From positions 5,770,001 through 5,834,000 of the forward strand of contig NZ_CP107841.1 in the NCBI RefSeq assembly GCF_036346855.1: a stretch of 64,000 nucleotides of DNA. The letters are read 5' to 3'. Positions 52,120-59,359 of the stretch are shown here, in pieces. Numbering within the stretch: position 1 is the stretch's first letter; each line of letters opens with the position of its first letter. The DNA is from Streptomyces europaeiscabiei (lineage in GTDB: Bacteria; Actinomycetota; Actinomycetes; Streptomycetales; Streptomycetaceae). A program made the translations under genes and the position numbers. Below the pieces are notes generated by a model. It saw nothing but the letters and a program-made list of their open reading frames with translations, was not told the DNA's origin and searched no databases.

Positions 52120-53954
52120 GCACGCACGGCAAGAACGACGGATCCGACAGGCGCGACGGGCGGGATGAGCTCCACGCCCAAAGGCGTGCCTCCTGGGGAC
52201 GCCGGGACGACGACGAACGCGCCGAGGAGCGCGGGGACGAACGCGGGGACGAACCCGCGGAACAGCGCGAGCCGGACGAGTGCGTCGGGGGACGCGGGCT
52301 CGAAAGGCACGAAGAGCGCGAACAGCACGCAGAGCACGAAGAAACGCAATCGCACGCTGGGAACGGAACTGTGAATCACGGCCCCGAAGAACACGGCCCC
52401 CACCCCAAGGGCCGGCATCTCGAAGGCCGCACTCCGGACGACTCGCGGCCGGACGGCCCGCGTTCGGAGGACTCGCCTTCGGAAGACCTGCTTTCGGACG
52501 ATTCGAGCTCGGAGGACTCGCCTTCGGGTGACCTGCCGTTGGACGACTCGGCGTTGGATGACTCGCCGTCGGGTGAGTCGCGGCCGGGTGAGTCGCGATC
52601 AGGTGAGTCGCGGTCGGCCGACCTGAATTCGGCTGATGTGGATCCGGATGCGGACGCCTCGGGTGAAGACGCCTCGGGTGCGGACGCCTCGTCTTCGGGC
52701 TCCTCGTCTTCGGGCTCCTCGGGTGCGGACGCCTCGTCTCCGGGCTCCTCGTCTTCGGGCTCCTCGGGTGCGGACGCCTCGTCTCCGGGCTCCTCGTCTC
52801 CGGACTCCTCGGGTACGGCCGAGCCGGATGTCGACGAGCCGCGCTTCGGCGCGCTGCGCTCGGCGGACCTGTGGTCGGGCGGTGTGGGCTCCGGCGGCTC
52901 GGGTTCGAACGGCTCAGGGCCGGACGGCTCGGGGCCGAAGGGGACCGGTGGGTTCGAGCCGGACGACGAGCTGGTGCTGCGCAATCTGCTGCAGCACGCG
53001 GTGTCGGAGATAGAGCCCAGGGACGGCACGCTGGAGCACCTGCGGCGGGCGGTACCGGCGAGGCGGGCTCGCAAGCGGCAGGCCGTCGTCGGCATGGCCG
53101 CCGCCGCGCTCTTCATCGGCACGGCGATCCCCGCCCTCGTCCACGTCTCCAACTCCACCGGCTCCGACCTCAACACCTCCAACATGGGCAATGGCTCGCA
53201 GACACAGGGGAGCGGCGGCCAGTCCAAGGGACAGACCGGCGGGCACAGTTCCTCGGGCGGCTCCACCGGAGGCTCCAAGGACACCGGCAAGGACAGCACC
53301 AAGGACAAGGGCGACAAGGGCAAGGGCGAGAACAAGGGCTCCACGGGCGGCGCCCAGCCGACGCCCACGACCGATGTCTCCACCCTGTGTACGTCGGTCC
53401 AGCTCGGCGGCGCCGCCAGTGTGGGTGCACCGGACTCCAGCGGCGCCGTCTACGGCACGTTCCGCGTCTCCAACATCTCCGGCACGAGTTGTACGGTCAG
53501 CGGCGCGGGCGGCGTGGTCACCACCCCGCAGGGTGCCGCGGACCAGGCGAAGATCACCGTGGCGAACCATGTCGCGGGCGACGTGGCGGCCGGACTGCCC
53601 GATCCGTCGCTGTCGGTGACCCAGCTGATGCTGGCACCGGGAGCCGCGTACGAGGTGAAGTTCGCCTGGGTGCCCTCCGAGCCCTGCCCCACCACCAGCG
53701 GCGGTACGACCGATGGCGGCACCGGCGGCACGGACCCCTCCACGGACCCGACGCCCACGGGGGAGGCGACCCCCGGCACCACCACCGAAGGCTCCAACTC
53801 CATCTCCACCCAGCTCTTCACCGAGGACGGCGTCGTCGACGGCAGTGTCCTCGTCTCCCACACCGCCGAGGGCGGCATCGCCACCTTCACGACAGCCGTC
53901 AGCAACGCCTGCGCGGGCGTGGTCTACCGCACGGGCCTGCTGACAGCCGTCTGA
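52116..53954 (+). CDS. Large single-TM protein with disordered acidic N-terminus, likely anti-sigma partner
   Basis: The 612-residue product starts in the ATGA overlap with the sigma gene. Residues 1-280 are disordered: Arg/Glu/Asp-rich, then Ser/Asp/Gly repeats (SSGSSGADASSPGS). A short folded segment follows (DDELVLRNLLQHAVSEIEPR, DGTLEHLRRAVPARRARKRQ), then one TM (AVVGMAAAALFIGTAIPALV, near 322-341) and an extracellular Gly/Ser/Lys linker leading to a domain with four Cys (STLCTSVQLGG, GTSCTVSG). The position and the segment before the TM fit an anti-sigma factor, but no zinc motif HxxxCxxC is present. Confidence 0.75.
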   Translation: MSTHGKNDGSDRRDGRDELHAQRRASWGRRDDDERAEERGDERGDEPAEQREPDECVGGRGLERHEEREQHAEHEETQSHAGNGTVNHGPEEHGPHPKGRHLEGRTPDDSRPDGPRSEDSPSEDLLSDDSSSEDSPSGDLPLDDSALDDSPSGESRPGESRSGESRSADLNSADVDPDADASGEDASGADASSSGSSSSGSSGADASSPGSSSSGSSGADASSPGSSSPDSSGTAEPDVDEPRFGALRSADLWSGGVGSGGSGSNGSGPDGSGPKGTGGFEPDDELVLRNLLQHAVSEIEPRDGTLEHLRRAVPARRARKRQAVVGMAAAALFIGTAIPALVHVSNSTGSDLNTSNMGNGSQTQGSGGQSKGQTGGHSSSGGSTGGSKDTGKDSTKDKGDKGKGENKGSTGGAQPTPTTDVSTLCTSVQLGGAASVGAPDSSGAVYGTFRVSNISGTSCTVSGAGGVVTTPQGAADQAKITVANHVAGDVAAGLPDPSLSVTQLMLAPGAAYEVKFAWVPSEPCPTTSGGTTDGGTGGTDPSTDPTPTGEATPGTTTEGSNSISTQLFTEDGVVDGSVLVSHTAEGGIATFTTAVSNACAGVVYRTGLLTAV

Positions 53955-53971
53955 CCCGACGCCTCCCGGAG

Positions 53972-53997
53972 GAGCACCGCCGGCCCGCGCGGTGCTC
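53972..53997. terminator. Convergent terminator
   Basis: GAGCACCGC (53972-53980) and GCGGTGCTC (53989-53997) flank an 8-nt loop between the membrane-protein gene and the convergent SURF1 gene. Confidence 0.7.
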
Positions 53998-54051
53998 GCC
54001 GGGGTACGGCGGCGCGTGGTGGTTCGGGTGGCGCGTGGTGGTTCGCCGGTC

Positions 54052-54900
54052 CTACTTGGCCGGCTCGGCTTCCCGGGAGAGGGCCTCGTCCGGGCGGCCT
54101 TCGTTCGGCCCGTTCTCACCCGGCCGGTCGTCGTCCTGGTCCAGGCCCAGTTCCGCGTCCCGGATGAACTCGACCTCGCGGCGGACCAGGCGGAACCACA
54201 TGAAGACGACGAAGCCGGCGAAGACGAACCACTCGCCGGTGTAGCCGAGGTTCTGGAAGGCCTTGAGGTCGAGCCCCGTGTCCTGCGGCGTGGTCGCGGG
54301 TACGGCCTTCATGCCCGAGTCGGCCTTGTCGAGCGTGATCCAGGCGTCGTACAGGTCGTCCGGCACGAGGTTCACCAGCGTCGCCGCGCTGATCGCCGAG
54401 GTCTGCCCGGCCGGGAGCCCGCCCTGGACGGGCACGCCGTTCGACCCCGGCAACTCGGCCGCCTGCAGCGAACCGGTGACGGTGACCTCGCCGGAGGGTG
54501 CGGCCGGGGCGCGGTCGGAGTCAGCGGCGCCGGGCAGCCAGCCCCGTACGACGGGCAGGGACTTGCCCTCGTCCGTGCGCAGCAGCGTCAGCACGTAGAA
54601 GCCGTTCCTGCCGTCCACCTCGCGGTTCGGCACGAGGAGCTGCTCGCCGTACCGTCCGGTCACGGTGGCCGCCTCGCCCGAGGTCTCCTTGTCCACCGGC
54701 AGCAGCTCATCCAGCGGGCGGGCCGGCGCCCGGTCCGCCGGGTCGATCCGCTCGGTCGCCTCGCGATGGTCCTGCATCCGGTCCTCGAACCGGCTCAGCT
54801 GCCACGACCCCATGAACACGCAGAAAGGGATGGCGAGCAGCACGAAGACGTTGATCCCCCACCATCGGGGCGTCAGCAGAAACCGGTACACGCCGTCCAC
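54052..54900 (-). CDS. SURF1 family protein (cytochrome oxidase assembly)
   Basis: The 282-residue membrane protein has SURF1 topology: TM1 near 12-32 (WWGINVFVLLAIPFCVFMGS, WQLSRFEDR), a periplasmic domain with VTGRYGEQLLVPNREVDGRN, GFYVLTLL and VVRGWLPGA, and TM2 near 222-242 (GEWFVFAGFVVFMWFRLVRR). SURF1 assists haem a insertion into cytochrome c oxidase. The C-terminal tail is acidic and actinobacteria-specific. GTG 54900 is used; GTG 54891 is an alternative. It lies after the NTF2-like gene on the same strand. Confidence 0.92.
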   Translation of the reverse strand: MDGVYRFLLTPRWWGINVFVLLAIPFCVFMGSWQLSRFEDRMQDHREATERIDPADRAPARPLDELLPVDKETSGEAATVTGRYGEQLLVPNREVDGRNGFYVLTLLRTDEGKSLPVVRGWLPGAADSDRAPAAPSGEVTVTGSLQAAELPGSNGVPVQGGLPAGQTSAISAATLVNLVPDDLYDAWITLDKADSGMKAVPATTPQDTGLDLKAFQNLGYTGEWFVFAGFVVFMWFRLVRREVEFIRDAELGLDQDDDRPGENGPNEGRPDEALSREAEPAK

Positions 54901-54965
54901 CGTACGGTGCCCGCGTCGGGCGTACGGCTGCGGGGTCGGCCCCCGCGGCCCGCGTGGCCCGCCGC

Positions 54966-55439
54966 TCAGTACCGCTCGACGAGGTGCTCACGCCCGGCCG
55001 GCGGCTCGTACGGTTCGGGCCAGAAGTCGGTGACGGTGGCTATCCGGCCGTCCGAGTCCCCCGTGAAGAAGGAGATCGCGTACATCTCCTCCAGCCCCAC
55101 GGTGACGTACGTCCAGCTGACGACCTGCCCCGGCTGATCCGGCTGATCCGGCCGATCCGGCTGCTCGGTGTCCCTCACAGGCCCCGGTTCCGCGACGATG
55201 CGCTCGATCCGGGCGTGCCAGTCGCCCGGATACTCCCGGTTGAACTGCACATACCGCTCCCTGCCGCGTATCCGCTCCCGCGTCTGCGGCAGCTCGTACC
55301 GGACGTCCTCCGCCAGCGTCTCGGCGAACGCGGCCCAGTCCCGCTCCTCGGCCGCGGCCCAGAATCGCTCGACGGTGCGGCGCAGATCGGGCGTGGAGGG
55401 CGCAGATGGCGTTGAGGGCGAGGAGGGCGTCGAGGTCAT
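54966..55439 (-). CDS. NTF2/SnoaL-like protein
   Basis: The 157-residue protein has a Ser/Thr/Pro-rich start and an NTF2-like cone fold: RRTVERFWAAAEERDWAAFA, ETLAEDVRYELPQTRERIRG, YVQFNREYPGDWHARIERIV and late WTYVTVGLEEMYAISFFTG. A DRPDQPDQPG repeat from a 9-bp microsatellite (55133-55165) sits in a loop. Relatives are annotated as nuclear transport factor 2 family; activity is unknown. ATG 55439 is preferred. Confidence 0.83.
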   Translation of the reverse strand: MTSTPSSPSTPSAPSTPDLRRTVERFWAAAEERDWAAFAETLAEDVRYELPQTRERIRGRERYVQFNREYPGDWHARIERIVAEPGPVRDTEQPDRPDQPDQPGQVVSWTYVTVGLEEMYAISFFTGDSDGRIATVTDFWPEPYEPPAGREHLVERY

Positions 55440-55558
55440 GCGGTGAGTCTGCACACGGCCACTGACAATCGGCCCGGACGAACCCGTCGCGAGCGAAGTT
55501 ATCCACAGGCTGGGGACCTCGGCGGCACATTGTCGTGCGGGCGGGGCAGTATGGGGCC

Positions 55559-57388
55559 ATGACTGAGAGCAACGGGTCCACCCCGCAGCAGCAGAGCGGG
55601 TCCATGCCCGACTGGGAGAAGAGGTTCCGGGCGCCGAGGGTGTCCCTGCCGGACTGGGCGGAGGACGCACCGCACCGCTCGCTGTTCGTCTCCAACGCCA
55701 CGGGCACGTACGAGTTGTACGCGTGGGACCGTGCCACCGGCGAGCAGCGCCAGGCCACGAACCGGGCCAACGGCACGACGGACGGCGTGCTCTCGCCCGA
55801 CGGCGAGTGGATCTGGTGGTTCGACGACAAGGACGGCGACGAGTTCGGTGTCTGGCGCCGCCAGCCGTTCCACGGCGGCCCGGACGAGGAGGGGGCCCCG
55901 GGCCTGGACGCGTCGTACCCGGCGGGCCTGGCCCTCGGCCGCGACGGCCGTACGGCGATCGTCGGCCGCTCCACGGACGAGGACGGCTCCACGATCCATC
56001 TGTACCGGCAGGGCGAGGCCCCCGTCGAGATCTACCGCCACCGTGAGTCGGCGGGCGTCGGCGACCTCTCGCACGACGGCTCGCTGATCGCGATCGAGCA
56101 CACCGAGCACGGCGACGCGATGCACTCGGCGCTGCGCGTGGTCCGGGCGGACGGTACGACGGTCGCCGAGCTCGACGACACCAAGGGCGGCACGATCGAA
56201 CTGGGCCTGGAGGTGATGGGCTTCGCCCCTGTCGACGGCGACACCCGGCTGCTCATCGGCCATCAGCGGGGCGGTCGCTGGGAGCCGCTCGTCTGGGACG
56301 TGGCCTCCGGCGAGGAGACCGACCTCGGACTCTCCGGCCGACTGCAGGGCGACCTGAGCGCCGAGTGGTATCCGGACGGCTCCGCCCTGCTCGTCGCCCA
56401 CAGCTTCGAGGCCCGCAGCGAGCTGTTCCGCTACGACCTGGCGTCCCGCGGCCTGGAGCGCGTGGACACCCCGCGAGGCACCGTCTCCGGGGCCACGGCG
56501 CGCCCCGACGGCAGCATCGAGTACCTGTGGTCCTCGGCCGCCGAACCGCCGGTCGTCCGTTCCACGACGGGCGAGGTGGTCCTTGACCCGCCGGGTCTGA
56601 AGTCGCCCGGCTCGGTGGCGGTGGAGGACGTGTGGGTGGACACACCCGGCGGCCGCGTCCACGCCCTCGTCCAGCGCCCGGCGGGAGCCTTGGGCCCGTA
56701 CCCGACCGTCTTCGACATCCACGGCGGCCCGACCTGGCACGACAGCGACGCCTTCGCCGCGGGACCGGCCGCCTGGCTGGACCACGGGTACGCGGTGATC
56801 CGTATCAACTACCGGGGCTCCACCGGTTACGGCCGCGCCTGGACCGACGCCCTCAAGCACCGGGTCGGCCTCATCGAGCTGGAGGACATCGCGGCGGTGC
56901 GGGAGTGGGCGGTGACCTCCGGCTTCGCCGACCCGGACCGGCTCGTCCTCACCGGTGGCTCCTGGGGCGGGTACCTCACTCTCCTCGGCCTCGGCACCGA
57001 GCCGGACGCCTGGGCCCTCGGCATCGCCGCCGTCCCCGTCGCCGACTACGTCACCGCGTACCACGACGAGATGGAGGCCCTCAAGGCCATGGACCGCACC
57101 CTCCTGGGCGGTACGCCCGAGGAGGTCCCCGAGCGTTTCGAGGCCTCGTCGCCCCTGACGTACGTCGACGCGGTGAAAGCCCCCGTCTACATCTCCGCGG
57201 GCGTCAACGACCCCCGTTGTCCCATCCGCCAGATCGACAACTACGTCGACCGGCTCGCCGCCCGCTCCGCCCTGCACGAGGTCTACCGCTACGACGCCGG
57301 CCACGGCTCCCTGGTCGTCGACGAGCGCATCAGACAGCTCCGCCTGGAACTGGACTTCGCCGAGCGCCACCTGGGGACACGCGCCTGA
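55559..57388 (+). CDS. S9 family serine peptidase (acylaminoacyl/prolyl oligopeptidase type)
   Basis: The 609-residue protein has an N-terminal seven-bladed propeller (repeats such as VLSPDGEWIWWFDDKDGDEF and GDLSHDGSLIAIEH) and a C-terminal alpha/beta-hydrolase domain. That domain carries FDIHGGPTWHDSDAF, the nucleophile elbow GGSWGGYL (Ser near 468), Asp in SAGVNDPRCP and His in DAGHGSLV. There is no signal peptide, so it is cytosolic. CAGTATGGGGCCATG suggests a very short or absent leader. A hairpin terminator and repeats follow. Confidence 0.93.
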   Translation: MTESNGSTPQQQSGSMPDWEKRFRAPRVSLPDWAEDAPHRSLFVSNATGTYELYAWDRATGEQRQATNRANGTTDGVLSPDGEWIWWFDDKDGDEFGVWRRQPFHGGPDEEGAPGLDASYPAGLALGRDGRTAIVGRSTDEDGSTIHLYRQGEAPVEIYRHRESAGVGDLSHDGSLIAIEHTEHGDAMHSALRVVRADGTTVAELDDTKGGTIELGLEVMGFAPVDGDTRLLIGHQRGGRWEPLVWDVASGEETDLGLSGRLQGDLSAEWYPDGSALLVAHSFEARSELFRYDLASRGLERVDTPRGTVSGATARPDGSIEYLWSSAAEPPVVRSTTGEVVLDPPGLKSPGSVAVEDVWVDTPGGRVHALVQRPAGALGPYPTVFDIHGGPTWHDSDAFAAGPAAWLDHGYAVIRINYRGSTGYGRAWTDALKHRVGLIELEDIAAVREWAVTSGFADPDRLVLTGGSWGGYLTLLGLGTEPDAWALGIAAVPVADYVTAYHDEMEALKAMDRTLLGGTPEEVPERFEASSPLTYVDAVKAPVYISAGVNDPRCPIRQIDNYVDRLAARSALHEVYRYDAGHGSLVVDERIRQLRLELDFAERHLGTRA

Positions 57389-57398
57389 CGCCCCAACA

Positions 57399-57433
57399 CC
57401 CCGCGCCCCAAAGGGGGCGCGGGGAACTGCGCG
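57399..57433 (+). terminator. Hairpin joined to a family A half-repeat (copy 5)
   Basis: CCCCGCGCCCC (57399-57409) and GGGGCGCGGGG (57414-57424) form a stem after the peptidase gene. The right side is also the start of a family A arm, GGCGCGGGGAACTGCGCG (57416-57433). Confidence 0.75.
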
Positions 57434-57524
57434 AGCAACCACACACAACCCGCACTCGCCCGCCTCGACTCATTCCCGAGCCATGAGATCCCCAGGGGAG
57501 CGAAGGAGCACAGCCCCTGGGGAT

Positions 57525-57554
57525 GGGAACGGGTAGGGCGGCGGGGGCGAAGAA
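57525..57554. repeat. Dispersed element, family B, copy 3
   Basis: GGGAACGGGTAGGGCGGCGG followed by GGGCGAAGAA lies behind a CCCCAGGGG/CCCCTGGGG pair (57490-57522), as for copies 1 and 2, with one base inserted and one lost. Confidence 0.7.
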
Positions 57555-57568
57555 GATCAAGGGCACCC

Positions 57569-58177
57569 TCACGCGGCCACCAGAACCTCCTCCGCAGCCG
57601 CCAACAACCCCACCAGCGTGGCTCGAGCCCGGGCCACCCGTGACCGGACCGTCCCGATCGGGCATCCGGTCAGCTCCGCCGCGTCCTCGTAGGACAGTCC
57701 CAGCATCTGGGTGAGGACGAACGCCTCCCGCCGCTCCTCGGGCAGCGCCCCCAGCAGATCGGTGAGCGCGACGCCGTCGTCGAAGCCGGGCAGCCCGCGC
57801 GGCTGGGCGTGCTCGACGGCCAGTCGCCAGTCCGCCACGTCGGACAGCCGGGGCCGGGCCGCCGCGTACCGGAAGCTGTCGGTCACCGCCCGCCGGGCGA
57901 TGGACAGCAGCCACGTACGGGCGGAGCAGCGCCCCTCGAACCGGTGCAGGCTGCCGAGCGCCCGCAGGAACGTGTCCTGGGTGAGGTCGTTCACCGCCTG
58001 GGGGTCCGCGCAGAGGTGGGCGACGAACCGTTGGACGTCACGGTGCAGTGCGCCGACGAACCGTTCGACGGCCTCCGGGTCCCCGCCGCGGGCGGCGAGC
58101 GCCCAGGCGGTTATGGACTCGTCGGTCGTGGACCGGGCCTGCGGGATCGACGCGGGCGGGGGAGTAAGGGTGATCAC
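57569..58177 (-). CDS. ECF sigma factor
   Basis: The 202-residue sigma factor has region 2 (DPEAVERFVGALHRDVQRFV, AVNDLTQDTFLRALGSLHRF, ARTWLLSIARRAVTDSFRYA) and region 4 (LLGALPEERREAFVLTQMLG, LSYEDAAELTGCPIGTVRSR). GTG 58177 is preceded by GAAGGA; ATG 58198 is an alternative. A His/Met-rich membrane protein gene lies upstream on the same strand and may be its anti-sigma partner or target. No classical zinc anti-sigma is adjacent. Confidence 0.9.
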   Translation of the reverse strand: MITLTPPPASIPQARSTTDESITAWALAARGGDPEAVERFVGALHRDVQRFVAHLCADPQAVNDLTQDTFLRALGSLHRFEGRCSARTWLLSIARRAVTDSFRYAAARPRLSDVADWRLAVEHAQPRGLPGFDDGVALTDLLGALPEERREAFVLTQMLGLSYEDAAELTGCPIGTVRSRVARARATLVGLLAAAEEVLVAA

Positions 58178-58476
58178 CTGGTGTCCTTCGCGGGTCATCC
58201 GGGATCCGGGCCACCGACACGGGCACGTGGGCGCACACAGCGACACAACGACGCAGCGACACAAACAGCCGTACGGACAGGCAGATGTAGAGACAGCCGT
58301 ACGGGCGGGCGGGCGTGTGCGTACGTGCTACGTGAGGACGTGAGGACGTGGGAACGCGGGAACGTGTCCGGTGGTCCGGTGAGGAAGGGAAGCGGCCGTA
58401 CGGCACGCGTGGCGGCGGCGTACGGCCGAGGCCCGAAGCACGAGCCGTGTCGGCTGCCTCGGGTCACCGGCTGTCG
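58178..58476. other. Repeat-containing gap before the ECF sigma gene
   Basis: About 300 bp without a gene contain two copies of ACAGCCGTACGG, GCGACACAACGAC-type repeats and GACGTGAGGACGTGGGAACG repeats. A promoter for the sigma gene is expected here. Confidence 0.4.
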
Positions 58477-59217
58477 TCAGATGACAGCGGTCCCGGCGGG
58501 CGGACCCCGAGAGGTGATCGCATGGACGAGCAGGAGCCGGCGCGGCGAACGGTCCGCGCGGCCGCTCCGCACCCGGGGGCGCGGCCGCTCCGCGGCGACG
58601 GGCAGCGCGAGCGACAGCCGCAGCGGTGCGGCCAGCCACCCGGCCACGGCCCGCAGCAGCCCGAAGGCGGCGCGTTCGCCGTACGCCAGCCACAGACCGC
58701 ACAGCAGCGCGGCCAGCAGATGCGCGGCGAACATGCCGGACGAGGACGCGTACATGGACGCGAGCGAGGACATGAGCGACGAGGAGGACGCGGACGAGCC
58801 GTCCAGGAGGTACCCGGTGTGGTCCACATGGCCCATGTGACCGGCCGCGCCCGTGGGGACCGTGTGAATCATGTGGGCGGAACCCATGTGCATGAGATCC
58901 GTCGAGCCCGAGGGGCCCGTCGAACTCATCGCGCCCACAGGGTTGTTGGCGGCCGTCGGGGTCGACGACTGGGCCAGCTCGAAGCCCCAGTGAAGGGCAG
59001 TCTGGGCGGCGACCACCACGGACGTGATGAGCGGGAGCCCGCGCTCACGTCCGGCCAGGCACCAGCCGACGGCACCGGTGGCGGCGGCCCCGGCGACCAG
59101 GGTCCACCAGGGGACATGGCTGCCGGACATCATCACGTGGCCCAGGGCAGCGAGCAGCACACAGACGGCCGCGAACATCGCGGCGCGTGTCGTGCGCGAA
59201 CCCCACCCTGCGGTCAT
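58477..59217 (-). CDS. Membrane protein with His/Met-rich loop, possible copper handling
   Basis: The 246-residue protein has about five TM segments (12-32, 37-55, 62-82, 160-180, 184-204). The large loop between the third and fourth contains TDLMHMGSAHMIHTV and GHMGHVDHTG (about 107-134), ten His/Met residues in 25, a pattern typical of Cu(I)/Cu(II)-binding loops. The C-terminus is Arg-rich and cytosolic. It is followed by an ECF sigma gene on the same strand. No named family was recognised. The metal role is inference from composition. Confidence 0.65.
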   Translation of the reverse strand: MTAGWGSRTTRAAMFAAVCVLLAALGHVMMSGSHVPWWTLVAGAAATGAVGWCLAGRERGLPLITSVVVAAQTALHWGFELAQSSTPTAANNPVGAMSSTGPSGSTDLMHMGSAHMIHTVPTGAAGHMGHVDHTGYLLDGSSASSSSLMSSLASMYASSSGMFAAHLLAALLCGLWLAYGERAAFGLLRAVAGWLAAPLRLSLALPVAAERPRPRVRSGRADRSPRRLLLVHAITSRGPPAGTAVI

Positions 59218-59359
59218 GGCGCCCCATCCTCGCATCCGGACACCGCCGTCGCCCCGTCCCTCTTGAGTACGGATTTCCACCCGCCGTCGCACTCACACCG
59301 CCGACTGTGATCCGGATCACCGGGGAACCGGCCGTGTCGATGGGGCAGTCTTCTGCTTC

